Under the pieces are notes generated by a model. That model did no database searches, was not told the DNA's origin, and saw only the letters and a program-made list of their open reading frames with translations. Positions 1 to 8,130 of a stretch of DNA of 64,000 nt are shown piece by piece; within the stretch, counting starts at the first letter, position 1, and every line of letters begins with the position of its first letter. This DNA comes from Paracoccus jeotgali (lineage in GTDB: Bacteria; Pseudomonadota; Alphaproteobacteria; Rhodobacterales; Rhodobacteraceae). Made by a program: the position numbers and the translations under genes. The DNA is taken from positions 2,770,501-2,834,500 of the forward strand of contig NZ_CP025583.1 in the NCBI RefSeq assembly GCF_002865605.1. Reading direction: 5' to 3'.

Positions 1-898
1 TTCGCTCGTCCGGGTCGATCATTTCGACCAGCATTTTGGTGAACGCGTCGCCCAGAAGCGAGGGCGCCAGCGACAGCGGGCGGACGAGCGAGACATCGAC
101 CCGGATCGACGGCCGCAGTTCCTTGATGATCAGATCCTGCGACATGGCGTTCGCGATGAACGGGTTGACCACCCCGACCCCCACGCCTGACGCCACCAGC
201 GCGCAGATCGTGATCGAGGAATTGGTCTCGATGGCGGTATTTTCCGGCGCGCCCAGCCGGCGCAGGAACTCTCGCAACCGGATGACCATATCGTCGGAAT
301 CGTTCAGCAGGATCATCCGGTGTTCGGTCAGATCTTCCAGACTAACCCAGTCCTGCTGCGCCAGCGGATGGTCTGGCGGAACGATGCAGACGGCAGAGGT
401 CGTGGCGATGACAAGGCTTTCGAACTTTGACGGGTCGACCTTGCCCGTGGTCACGGCCAGATCGATCAGGTTCTGCACCAGAAGCTCGGCCAGCTGATCG
501 GTCGGCAGGGTCTGAAGGCCGACGAAGGTGCCGGGAAACTGGTCCAGAAACCGCTTGAACACCCGTGGCAGCAGACCAGAGGCGAGCGTGGGCGTGCTGC
601 CGACCCGCAGCACCCCCGCGCCCGATTTCCGCAGAACGCCGACTGCCGTTTCGATCTTTTCCAGTCCTTCGAAATGCCGCCGCAACGATTCGTAAAGCTG
701 CTGCCCTTCCCGCGTCGGGCGCAGTCTGCCTCGATGATGCTCAAACAGTTTCAGCCGGGTCGCGCGCTGAAAATCGGACAGCTTGCGGCTGATCGAGGGC
801 TGCGTGGTGTTCAGAAGCGAAGCGGCGCTGGTGGTGGTCCCCGTCTCCATCACCGCCTTGAACGCCTGAATCTGGCTGAAATTCAATGGTCTTACCAC
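1..898 (-). CDS. LysR-family transcriptional regulator (C-terminus cut by window edge)
   Basis: About 299 codons are visible before the left edge, close to the full length of a LysR regulator. The N-terminal winged helix-turn-helix is clear (NFSQIQAFKAVMETGTTTSA, then LLNTTQPSISRKLSDFQ), followed by the linker helix and a periplasmic-binding-like effector domain (LRVGSTPTLASGLLPRVFKR). I place the start at a GTG at 898 because GGAG lies seven bases upstream; an in-frame TTG four codons later also fits. It diverges from the beta-propeller and tctCBA genes, so it probably controls that uptake operon in response to the imported acid. The effector is unknown. Confidence 0.9.
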   Translation of the reverse strand, partial: MVRPLNFSQIQAFKAVMETGTTTSAASLLNTTQPSISRKLSDFQRATRLKLFEHHRGRLRPTREGQQLYESLRRHFEGLEKIETAVGVLRKSGAGVLRVGSTPTLASGLLPRVFKRFLDQFPGTFVGLQTLPTDQLAELLVQNLIDLAVTTGKVDPSKFESLVIATTSAVCIVPPDHPLAQQDWVSLEDLTEHRMILLNDSDDMVIRLREFLRRLGAPENTAIETNSSITICALVASGVGVGVVNPFIANAMSQDLIIKELRPSIRVDVSLVRPLSLAPSLLGDAFTKMLVEMIDPDER

Positions 899-924
899 GA
901 TGCGTCTCCGTGCCGGTCCGGGGG

Positions 925-953
925 AGTATACCAGATGCGTATGGATATGTAGA
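925..953 (-). promoter_or_regulatory. Possible sigma-70 promoter of the LysR gene
   Basis: On the minus strand TATACT (930-925) is preceded by TG in the extended -10 position and, after a 17-base spacer, by TCTACA (953-948), which matches four of six -35 consensus bases. It lies about 27 bases upstream of the proposed GTG. This is a motif match only. Confidence 0.4.
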
Positions 954-1037
954 GAAATAACATTATCCAGCATCCCCGCCGGCGGCTACTGTCACAGCCA
1001 ACAGTTCGGTCATGACACTTTAACTTTCGAGGTATCC

Positions 1038-2333
1038 GTGAACCCAAGCCCTGATCTGTCGCGGTCTCCGTCGGATGAACCCTGTCCCGTAAAGCGGATA
1101 GGACGCGATCCCGGACACCACTTTTTCGGCTATTACGACAAGACCAACTGGGGGGCGCAGGACCGGCTTTTGCTGGGTCACCGGGTCGCTGATCGCGATT
1201 TCGAACTGACCCCCGAAACCGTGGCCGAGATCGGCTATTACGAGATGGCCGACGACAGCATCTTTCATGTCATCGGCTCGACCACGGCCTGGAACTGGCA
1301 GATGGGCAGTCAGCTGCAATGGCTGGATGCGACGGCCGGGCAGCGGCTGATCTATAACGTGCGGGCCGAGGGTGAGCTGTATCCCGGCTTTGGGTCGGTG
1401 ATCCATGACCTGGAAACGGGCGAATCCCGCCTGCTGCAGACGCCGATCTCTGTCGCCGCACCGAACGGGCGCTACGCCGTGACGGTCGATTATCAGCGGC
1501 TGTATATCACCCACCGAACCATCGGCTATGTCGGCGAAAACGGTCCAAAGCGCGACCTGCCGCTGTGCCCGGACGATGACGGCATCCACCGCGTCGATCT
1601 GGAAACCGGCGAGACGCAGATGCTGATCAGCTATGCCGGGCTGAAGGCGCTGGATCACCGGCCGTCGATGGACAAGGCCATCCATTGGGTCAGCCATATC
1701 GAGATCAACCCGTCCTCGGACCGTATCCTGTTCCTTCATCGCTGGACCGAGCGCGTCGAGGATGAAACCTGCTTCCTGCATCGGCTGATCACGATGAACC
1801 CCGATGGCAGCGATGTGCGGATTCTGGAGTGTTCCGACCACCCGCTGCCGCAGCTGGCCGAGGATTTCGACCCCACCCAGGTCGGCACCTTCGACTATGA
1901 GAAATCCGAATACCAGATCTCGCACCCGCTGTGGCGCGATGACCGTCAAGTCATCGTCTGGGGGCCGCATGACGGGTCCATCCACTATCATCTGTATGAA
2001 GATGCGGATGACGGACAGGTGACGATCATCGGCAAGGGCATTCTGACCGAGAACGGGCACATGACCTATTCCCCGGTCGACACGCGCTGGCTGCTGACCG
2101 ACACCTATCCCGACCCGGTGACCAATGAACGGGTGCTGATCCTGTTCGACGTGGACAACAACGTCCGCCACGATGTCGGCAGCTTTTACGCCGACCCGGC
2201 ATTGACCAAGGACAACCGCTGCGACCTGCATCCCCGGTGGAGCCAGGACGGCCAGCGTGTCTGCATCGATTCCATGCACCAGCATGAGCGTCAGATGTAT
2301 GAAATCGACGTTTCGTCGATCGTGAATAGCTAG
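1038..2333 (+). CDS. Beta-propeller protein resembling oligogalacturonate lyase / TolB-type propellers
   Basis: The protein is about 431 residues with no obvious signal peptide. It has repeated blade-like motifs: INPSSDRILFLHRW, MNPDGSDVRIL, LHPRWSQDGQRVCIDS, and a C-terminal MYEIDV strand. Conserved histidines occur in GHHFFGYYDK, SHIEINP, NGHMTYSP and DLHPRW, reminiscent of metal-binding positions of family 22 oligogalacturonate lyases, but catalytic identity cannot be shown from sequence alone. The GTG at 1038 is preferred over upstream in-frame starts because GAGG precedes it and the upstream extension is not protein-like. It ends 14 bases before tctC, so it is probably the first gene of the uptake operon. 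A sugar-acid or uronate-related role is inference. Confidence 0.65.
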   Translation: MNPSPDLSRSPSDEPCPVKRIGRDPGHHFFGYYDKTNWGAQDRLLLGHRVADRDFELTPETVAEIGYYEMADDSIFHVIGSTTAWNWQMGSQLQWLDATAGQRLIYNVRAEGELYPGFGSVIHDLETGESRLLQTPISVAAPNGRYAVTVDYQRLYITHRTIGYVGENGPKRDLPLCPDDDGIHRVDLETGETQMLISYAGLKALDHRPSMDKAIHWVSHIEINPSSDRILFLHRWTERVEDETCFLHRLITMNPDGSDVRILECSDHPLPQLAEDFDPTQVGTFDYEKSEYQISHPLWRDDRQVIVWGPHDGSIHYHLYEDADDGQVTIIGKGILTENGHMTYSPVDTRWLLTDTYPDPVTNERVLILFDVDNNVRHDVGSFYADPALTKDNRCDLHPRWSQDGQRVCIDSMHQHERQMYEIDVSSIVNS

Positions 2334-2347
2334 GGAGGAAGAAGATC

Positions 2348-3310
2348 ATGAAAATCATGAACAAAATTATGGCGGGGCTGCTGTTGGCCGGCGCTTCGGC
2401 CATGCCGGTGATGGCGGCGGATTTTCCGGAAAAGCCGGTGACGATGATCGTCGCCTATTCCCCCGGCGGCGGGAACGACACCGTTGCGCGGCTGATGGCC
2501 CAGCATATCGAGCCCTATCTGGGCACGCGCATGGTCGTCGAAAATCAGGCAGGCGCCGGCGGACAGGTAGGTTTCACCCGGCTGGCGCGGGCCAAGAATG
2601 ACGGCTACACCATCGGCCTGCTCAGCGCGCCGTCGATCTTCATGATCGAACTGCTGCGCGAGGGCGTCGCCTTCTCGCAAGACGACTTCCAGCCAATCGC
2701 GAACATCCAGTCGGACCCGATCCTGCTGACCGTGAACGCCGATTCCGACCTGACCGATTTCGCCGCGCTCAAGGCGGAAATCGAAAGCAAGCCGGGCAGC
2801 GTCAACATCGCCGGCGATGGTCCGCAATCCAACGTCCACCTGCAGGCAGCGGCGTTTGAAAAGACGCTGGGTCTGGACATCAACTTTGTCAGCTACGCCG
2901 GCTCCGGCCCCTCGGCCACGGCGCTGCTGGGCAATGAGGTGCGGGCGGCGCTTTTGACGACCAGCTCGGCGCTGCAATTCGTCAATGCCGGCAAGGTCCG
3001 GGCGCTGGGCGTCTTCTCGCCGGAGCGTCATCCCAGCCTGCCGGATGTGCCGACGATCAGCGAGCTGACCGGCGAGAACATGCCCGGCGTCGGCACCGCC
3101 ATTCGCGGTGTGGTCAGCCCTGCCGGCGTCGATGCCGACCGCGTCGCCCATCTGTCCGGCGCGTTCGAGCAGCTTTTGCAGGATGAGGCCTTCATCGCCG
3201 CCGCCGACAACGCCGGGATCGTGCTGACCTATATGGGCGCCGAAGAGTTCGCGGGCCTTCTGGACGAGACCATGGCTGACACGCGCCAGTTCATCACGCT
3301 GATGGAGTGA
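2348..3310 (+). CDS. tctC: Tripartite tricarboxylate transporter binding protein (TctC/Bug family)
   Basis: This is a periplasmic solute-binding protein of about 320 residues. A Sec signal peptide ending near PVMAA is followed by the family start FPEKPVTMIVAYSPGGGNDT, which forms the ligand-binding loop for a carboxylate. The ATG follows GGAGGAAGAAGATC at good spacing. The stop overlaps the GTG of the next gene as GTGA, implying translational coupling with tctB. Bug proteins bind diverse organic acids, so the ligand is not predictable. The divergent LysR gene and the upstream propeller are its likely regulatory and catabolic partners. Confidence 0.93.
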   Translation: MKIMNKIMAGLLLAGASAMPVMAADFPEKPVTMIVAYSPGGGNDTVARLMAQHIEPYLGTRMVVENQAGAGGQVGFTRLARAKNDGYTIGLLSAPSIFMIELLREGVAFSQDDFQPIANIQSDPILLTVNADSDLTDFAALKAEIESKPGSVNIAGDGPQSNVHLQAAAFEKTLGLDINFVSYAGSGPSATALLGNEVRAALLTTSSALQFVNAGKVRALGVFSPERHPSLPDVPTISELTGENMPGVGTAIRGVVSPAGVDADRVAHLSGAFEQLLQDEAFIAAADNAGIVLTYMGAEEFAGLLDETMADTRQFITLME

Positions 3311-3798
3311 TCGCTGTGGAAAACGAAACCTCTGCCGGCTCGCCTCTGGTCACGCGTGACAGGCTGTTTTCGGCCATCATGCTGATTGCCGGTGTCTTTC
3401 TGGTCGGCGAGGCGTTTTCCTATTCTTACAACTCGTCGATCTTCCTGCGCGTCATGGCGGTTTCGCTGGCGCTGGGGGCGGCGGTGCGGCTTTTGCTGTC
3501 CTTCCTGCGTCCGTCGTCTTCGGCGTCGGGCGCAGGGGCCGACAGCGTGGCCCCTGCCGCGACGGTCCTGATCCTGCTTCTGGGCTATGTTGCGCTGATC
3601 GGCGTGGTGGGCTTTTTCCTGTCCACCGCGATCTTCTGTCTGGCGGCGCTGGTCGGGTTCGGCCGCAGGTTCAGCTTGTCCTATGTGCTGATTTCGCTGG
3701 GCATCGCGGCCTTTATCTTTGCCCTGTTCTTTGCCGCTCTTGGCGTGGCGCTGCCGGACAGCACGCTCGACCTCGACCGCCACTTGATGATCTTCTGA
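3307..3798 (+). CDS. tctB: Tripartite tricarboxylate transporter small membrane subunit (TctB)
   Basis: The product is about 163 residues with four predicted membrane segments (IMLIAGVFLVGEAFSY, VMAVSLALGAAVRLLLSFL, AATVLILLLGYVALIGVVGFFL and ISLGIAAFIFALFFAALGVALP), the usual TctB plan. It overlaps tctC by four bases and is followed 13 bases later by tctA. A second in-frame GTG at 3316 is an alternative start. The sequence is poorly conserved, as is normal for this subunit; the call rests on topology and position. Confidence 0.88.
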   Translation: MIAVENETSAGSPLVTRDRLFSAIMLIAGVFLVGEAFSYSYNSSIFLRVMAVSLALGAAVRLLLSFLRPSSSASGAGADSVAPAATVLILLLGYVALIGVVGFFLSTAIFCLAALVGFGRRFSLSYVLISLGIAAFIFALFFAALGVALPDSTLDLDRHLMIF

Positions 3799-3811
3799 GG
3801 GGACGCTGGCG

Positions 3812-5299
3812 ATGCTTGACGGAATTACCATCGGATTTCTGACCGCTGTGCAACCGGCGATGCTGATCGCGGTGCTGCTGGGCGTGATCGGCGGCGTCTT
3901 CATCGGCATGCTGCCGGGCCTGACCAGCACCATGGGCGTGGCCCTACTGATCCCCGTCACCTTCGCCTTTCCACCAGAGGTCGGGCTGGCGCTGTTGGGC
4001 GGGATCTATCTCGCCTCGACCTTCAGCGGGTCGATCAGCGCCATCCTGCTGAACATCCCCGGCACCCCGTCCGCCGTGGCGACCTGTCAGGACGGCTATC
4101 CGATGACCCAGCAGGGTAAGGCCGGTCGGGCCATCGGGCTGTCGGTCTATGCGTCCTGTCTGGGCGGGCTGTTCAGCACGCTTGCGCTGCTGTTCCTGGC
4201 GCCCGCGCTGTCTGCCTTTTCGCTGATGCTGGGCGCGCCCGAATATTTCCTGCTCGCCGTTTTCGGCGTCACCATCATCGCCTCGTTGTCCGAGGGCGAT
4301 CTGCTGAAAAGCCTGCTCAGTGGCGTGCTGGGCCTGATCGTCAGTGTCGTGGGGATGCACCCCATGACGGGCGAGATGCGGCTGACCTTCGGGATGCCCT
4401 CGCTTTACGACGGCGTGCCGCTGGTGATCTCGCTGATCGGCCTCTATTCCGTCCCCGAGGTCATCAGCATCCTGTCGGACAGGCAGGCGCGCGACGCCGA
4501 CAACACCAAGAGCAGCTTCAGCGGCGCCTTCAAGACGCTGAGGGATGTGCTGGCGGACTGGCTGAACCTTGTGCGCTCCAGCGTGATCGGCACGCTGGTC
4601 GGGATCGTCCCCGGCGCGGGGTCGAGCATCGCCAGCTTCATCGCCTATGACGCGGCCAAGCGCAGTTCCAAGACGCCAGAAAAGTTCGGGCATGGGTCGG
4701 AAGAAGGTCTGATCGCGGCCGAGACCGCCAACAACGCGGTGACGGGCGGCTCGCTGGTGCCGCTGATGACGCTGGGCATTCCCGGCAACGCGGTGACGGC
4801 GGTGCTGATGGGCGGGCTGATCATTCACGGTCTGGCACCCGGCCCGATGTTGTTCGAGAACACGCCCAACGTGGCCTATGGCTTTATCTTCAGCCTGTTT
4901 TTCAGCAACATCTTCTTTGTCCCGGTGGGGCTGATCATCGCGCGCTACTGCGTCCGCGTGATCCTGTTGCCGGAAGAGATCCTCGCCACCGCCATTCTCG
5001 CACTGGCCACCATCGGGGCGTTCGCCATTCGCGGCCAGATCGGCGACGTGGTGATGATGACCGGGATCGGGTTCATCGGCTACATGTTCTCGGTCTTCGG
5101 TGTGCCGCGCGCGCCCATGGTCCTGGGTCTGGTCCTTGGGACGATGGCGGAATCGAACCTGTCGCGGGCGCTGACGCTGGTGCAGGGCGATGCCGGTGCG
5201 CTGCTGATGCAGTTCGTCACGCGGCCGTTTTCGCTGGCGCTGGTGCTTCTATGCGCGCTGTCGATCTATTTCGGGTTGCGGAAGCCGAAAGGGGCGTGA
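3812..5299 (+). CDS. tctA: Tripartite tricarboxylate transporter large membrane subunit (TctA)
   Basis: This 495-residue polytopic protein has about 12 membrane segments. It shows the TctA hallmarks GVFIGMLPGLTSTMGVALLIP near the N-terminus, the glycine-rich STFSGSISAILLNIPGTPSA loop, and the second repeat GIVPGAGSSIASFIAYDAAK followed by TLGIPGNAVTAVLMGGL. These half-repeats are thought to form the ion-coupled transport path. It completes the tctCBA set. The downstream stretch to 5329 separates it from the convergent sensor kinase gene. Confidence 0.95.
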   Translation: MLDGITIGFLTAVQPAMLIAVLLGVIGGVFIGMLPGLTSTMGVALLIPVTFAFPPEVGLALLGGIYLASTFSGSISAILLNIPGTPSAVATCQDGYPMTQQGKAGRAIGLSVYASCLGGLFSTLALLFLAPALSAFSLMLGAPEYFLLAVFGVTIIASLSEGDLLKSLLSGVLGLIVSVVGMHPMTGEMRLTFGMPSLYDGVPLVISLIGLYSVPEVISILSDRQARDADNTKSSFSGAFKTLRDVLADWLNLVRSSVIGTLVGIVPGAGSSIASFIAYDAAKRSSKTPEKFGHGSEEGLIAAETANNAVTGGSLVPLMTLGIPGNAVTAVLMGGLIIHGLAPGPMLFENTPNVAYGFIFSLFFSNIFFVPVGLIIARYCVRVILLPEEILATAILALATIGAFAIRGQIGDVVMMTGIGFIGYMFSVFGVPRAPMVLGLVLGTMAESNLSRALTLVQGDAGALLMQFVTRPFSLALVLLCALSIYFGLRKPKGA

Positions 5300-5329
5300 G
5301 GAGGCTGTAGCCGTTTCACGCCGGACGAC

Positions 5330-6682
5330 CTACCGCGCCCGCGAGGGTTTAGGACCATCTGCCGGAAGCCGGACCGAGGCCCGGAAGCCTGTGGCCTCAC
5401 CCGGCCGGGGCGACTCCAGAAGCACCTCGCTGCCGATCCGGTCGGCGATGGCGGCGACGATGGCGAGGCCGAGGCCGCTGCCATCGCTGCTGGCCTGCGC
5501 GCGTTCAAAGCGTGCGGTCAGCCGGGTCAGGGTCTCCGGCGGCACAACCGGCCCTTCATTGGCGACGATGAGCTGCCCTTCGGCGGTCAGCGTCACATCG
5601 ACCGGGGCCGCGTCCGCGCCGTGGCGCAGGGCGTTCTCGATCAGGTTGCGGCAGAGGATGGCGAAGGCGTCGGGGTCGATGTCGGAGAGCACCTCCGTCT
5701 CGGGCAGGGTCAGCGCGATCCGGCCGGGCGCGACGGTCCGCGCCAGATCCTCGACCACCAGCCGCGCCACCGGCCGCAGATCGGCGCTGTCGTCCATCCG
5801 CAGCCGCCCGCCCTCGGCGCGGGCAAGCTGCATCAGCCGCTCGGAGAGCCGGGTCAGCCGCTTGAGCGTGGCCTCGATCTCGGCCGCGCGGGTCCGGGTC
5901 GTGGTCTCTGTCGTTTCCAGACCCAGCCGCTGCGCCTGCGCGATGGCCCCGGCGAGCGGGGTCCGCAGCTCATGCGCGGCATTGGCGGCAAAGCTGCGCT
6001 CGGCCTCGAAGGCGTCGCGCAGCCGCGCCAGCAGGCCGTTCAGGGTCGCGGCAAGCGGCGCGATCTCGGCCGGCAGATCCGCGGCGGGCACCGGCGACAG
6101 ATCGCGGGCGCTGCGGGCGTCCAGCCGCGCGCGGAAGCGGCGCAGGGGCGTCAAGCTGACGCGGACCGCCAGCACGATGCCGCCAAGCGCCAGCGGCAGC
6201 ATGACCAGCAGCGGCAGGATCAGGCTCATCCGGATCGAGCGCGCGACCGCGGCGCGATGAGCCAGCGGTTCGGCCACGGTGATGCGGATCGTGCCGGACA
6301 GCACAGCGTCGCTATACAGCCGATGCGTCGCGGTCTGGCGAAAGCCCTGCCCGTCATAGGCCGGGAAGGCGGCGGGATCGGCGGCGTGGGACTGGAGCAG
6401 GATCTGGCCTTCGGGGTCGCGGATGACATAGGTGAAGAATTCGTCATGCGCGCGGATCGGGGCCAGACGCTGCGTCACCTCATCCTCGTCGCGGCCGACG
6501 ATCTCGGTCACGGCCAGCGGCAGGATGCGCTCGGCAGTTTCCTGCAGCGCGCTGTCGAAGACCTCGTCCAGCTCACCCCGCACGATCAGCCCGGTGACCG
6601 TCGCCGCCAGCAGCCACAGCACCGTCAGCACCAGCCCGACCGACAGCGCGAAGCGGGCCTGCAGGCTGCGCGGCAGCGTCAC
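5330..6682 (-). CDS. QseC-like sensor histidine kinase
   Basis: The protein is about 450 residues with two membrane segments (FALSVGLVLTVLWLLAATVTG and LILPLLVMLPLALGGIVLAV) bracketing a periplasmic sensor of about 110 residues. HAMP, HisKA (FAANAAHELRTPLAGAIAQ, phosphorylated His) and HATPase domains (NLIENALRHG, GSGLGLAIVAAIADRIG) follow. The GTG at 6682 overlaps the regulator's stop as GTGA, so the two are translated together. The pair diverges from a PepSY-domain gene, a common arrangement in which periplasmic PepSY proteins accompany QseBC/PmrAB-type systems. The signal is unknown; polyvalent cations or redox stress are guesses. Confidence 0.9.
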   Translation of the reverse strand: MTLPRSLQARFALSVGLVLTVLWLLAATVTGLIVRGELDEVFDSALQETAERILPLAVTEIVGRDEDEVTQRLAPIRAHDEFFTYVIRDPEGQILLQSHAADPAAFPAYDGQGFRQTATHRLYSDAVLSGTIRITVAEPLAHRAAVARSIRMSLILPLLVMLPLALGGIVLAVRVSLTPLRRFRARLDARSARDLSPVPAADLPAEIAPLAATLNGLLARLRDAFEAERSFAANAAHELRTPLAGAIAQAQRLGLETTETTTRTRAAEIEATLKRLTRLSERLMQLARAEGGRLRMDDSADLRPVARLVVEDLARTVAPGRIALTLPETEVLSDIDPDAFAILCRNLIENALRHGADAAPVDVTLTAEGQLIVANEGPVVPPETLTRLTARFERAQASSDGSGLGLAIVAAIADRIGSEVLLESPRPGEATGFRASVRLPADGPKPSRAR

Positions 6683-7338
6683 GGCTTGCCCAGCCGATAG
6701 CCCATGCCGCGTTCGGTCTGGATGATCGCGCCGCCAAGCTTCTTGCGCAGACGGCTGACATGGACCTCGATCGTGTTGCTTTCGACCTCGCTGTCGAAGG
6801 CATAGAGCTTTTCTTCCAGTTGCGGCTTGGAGAAAAGCTGCCCCGGCCGGGCGAGGAACGCCTCGAACAGCGCCCATTCCCGCGCCGTCAGCGCCACCGG
6901 CTTGCCGGCGCGGTGGATGCTGCGTGCGGCCAGGTCGATCTGCAGCGGACCGTGGACGATCAGCGGGTTCGGATTGCCGCTGTAGCGACGCGCGACCGAG
7001 CCGATCCGGGCCGACAGTTCCGCCAGGTCGAAGGGTTTCACCAGATAATCATCCGCACCCGCGTTCAGCCCCTCGATCCGGTCGGACACCTGATCGAGCG
7101 CGGTCAGGATGATGACCGGCGTCGCGTCGCCCCGCGCGCGCAGGGCTTTCAGAAACACGATCCCGCGCCCGTCCGGCAGCATCAGGTCGAGCAGGATCAG
7201 GTCATACCCCGCGCCGCGCATGGCATCGCCGGCGGCATCCAGACGCGTCACCCAGTCCACCGACTGCCCGTCGGCGGCGATCTGGTCGCGCACGGCGGCG
7301 CCAAGGGTGGTGTCGTCCTCGATCAGCAGGATGCGCAT
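6679..7338 (-). CDS. OmpR/QseB-type response regulator
   Basis: This 219-residue regulator has a receiver domain with the acidic pair MRILLIEDD, phospho-acceptor Asp in LILLDLMLPDGRG, and the conserved Thr/Lys (VIILTAL, DYLVKPFDL). An OmpR-type winged helix follows (ALTAREWALFEAFLARPGQ, NTIEVHVSRLRKKLG, IQTERGMGYRL). The GMGYRL ending is typical of the QseB/PmrA branch. It lies upstream of and overlaps the kinase. An 11-bp-spaced direct repeat in its promoter region, repeated in front of the cassette at 18.5 kb, is the best candidate for its binding site. Confidence 0.93.
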   Translation of the reverse strand: MRILLIEDDTTLGAAVRDQIAADGQSVDWVTRLDAAGDAMRGAGYDLILLDLMLPDGRGIVFLKALRARGDATPVIILTALDQVSDRIEGLNAGADDYLVKPFDLAELSARIGSVARRYSGNPNPLIVHGPLQIDLAARSIHRAGKPVALTAREWALFEAFLARPGQLFSKPQLEEKLYAFDSEVESNTIEVHVSRLRKKLGGAIIQTERGMGYRLGKP

Positions 7339-7381
7339 GTCGTTTCCGTTCGTTCCCGTTGCCCCTCTGTGACCCGGCCGG

Positions 7382-7398
7382 CTGACGGGAAGCTGAAG
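7382..7398 (+). promoter_or_regulatory. Putative response-regulator box (direct repeat, 11-bp period), copy A
   Basis: CTGACGGGAAGCTGAAG contains two CTGA(C/A)G half-sites exactly 11 bases apart, the geometry used by OmpR/PmrA-type regulators. It lies between the divergent regulator and PepSY genes. A near-identical box with matching flanks (CGGCGGCGAAAGGCTG and TGTCAGCTTGG) occurs in inverted orientation at 18444-18460. In copy A a ten-base insertion (CTTCAGGCTG) sits inside the flank and adds a further inverted half-site. Confidence 0.65.
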
Positions 7399-7481
7399 CG
7401 GCGGCGAAAGGCTGCTTCAGGCTGCTGTCAGCTTGGCCTGCCAAACAGCAAAGGACACGGCCGCAACGAGGAGTTTGGCCT

Positions 7482-7901
7482 ATGAAGAAAACATTGACAA
7501 TTCTTGGTTTTCTCGCGGTCTTTCCGGCCGGGGTGGCGCTGGCGGATGATGATTGCGCGGTCCCCATGGCCGACTGGCAGCCGCGCGCGGCCGTCGCGGC
7601 GCTGGCCGAGGGGAAGGGCTGGACCGTGCGGCGTCTGAAGATCGACGATGGCTGCTATGAGATCAAGGGCAGCGACGCCGAGGGCCGACGCTTCAAGGTC
7701 AAGCTCGACCCCGCCAGCCTGGAGATCGTCAAGTGGAAAAGCGAAGACGATGATGACGATGACGACGATGATCGCGAGGACAAGAAGCGCCGCCACGACA
7801 CCCGCCGCCAGCCAGCGCGGACGATGACCGCACCCGTGGTCCTGCCCCCACCGAACGGGCTGCTGGGCAACGGCGCGCCCCCGGCGGCTGTCGTGAGGTA
7901 A
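7482..7901 (+). CDS. Periplasmic PepSY-domain protein with acidic/proline tail
   Basis: The 139-residue product begins with a Sec signal peptide cleaved near GVALA, leaving mature DDDCAVP. The single PepSY domain has the motif LKIDDGCYEIKGSDAEGRRFKVKLDPASLEIV. Two cysteines, one near the mature N-terminus and one in DDGCYE, are also present in the paralogue at 18513, suggesting a disulfide. An unusual run of nine aspartates follows the domain, then a basic and a proline-rich tail, possibly a metal-binding or flexible anchor region. It diverges from the two-component system, and is probably controlled by it, perhaps as a periplasmic modulator. Confidence 0.82.
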   Translation: MKKTLTILGFLAVFPAGVALADDDCAVPMADWQPRAAVAALAEGKGWTVRRLKIDDGCYEIKGSDAEGRRFKVKLDPASLEIVKWKSEDDDDDDDDDREDKKRRHDTRRQPARTMTAPVVLPPPNGLLGNGAPPAAVVR

Positions 7902-8008
7902 GCGGCGGGCGGTGCGCCAAGGGCGGACCGCGTCTTGCAGCGCCGGACCGCCCCCTTGTCACAATCCTCCGACCGCGGGCGCCTCTGCGACAGCTTCTCG
8001 ATAAGTCG

Positions 8009-8072
8009 GTTGCATTTTACGCAACTTTGCTGCTTACTGTCGTGAACAGAATGTAACGGCAATCGCGCCCGT
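8009..8072 (+). promoter_or_regulatory. Structured leader, possible AmiR antitermination target
   Basis: Three hairpins can form before the terminator: GTTGC/GCAAC at 8009-8025, CTGT/ACAG at 8037-8049 (extendable by TTA/TAA), and ACGGC/GCCCGT with a bulge around loop AATCGC at 8056-8072. The last shares its 3' arm with the terminator's 5' arm, so the two are mutually exclusive. Because the next genes encode AmiC and an ANTAR-domain AmiR, this arrangement fits amide-induced antitermination. The loops do not clearly match the AxxGxx ANTAR consensus, so this is inference. Confidence 0.45.
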
Positions 8073-8103
8073 CGACCTCGCATGAGGTGGTCGGGCTTTT
8101 TTT
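8067..8103 (+). terminator. Intrinsic terminator in the leader of the amide operon
   Basis: GCCCG...CGGGC and ACCTC/GAGGT form a 13-position stem with two mismatches around loop GCAT, followed by seven T residues. It lies 166 bases after the PepSY stop and 28 bases before the amiC start. It could simply end PepSY transcription, but its closeness to amiC and the overlapping alternative hairpin favour an attenuator. Confidence 0.75.
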
Positions 8104-8130
8104 GCTGGCACGGGCTTTGGGGAGGGCAGT

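Noticed and set aside
1020..2285. Long open frame on the minus strand opposite the propeller gene
   Set aside because: It mirrors the strong plus-strand gene, has no recognisable domains and no ribosome site; high GC makes such shadows common.
8106..8120. Sigma-54-like sequence TGGCACGGGCTTTGG before amiC
   Set aside because: The -12 element has GG instead of GC, and a start site would fall at the amiC start codon right after a terminator, so this is probably chance.
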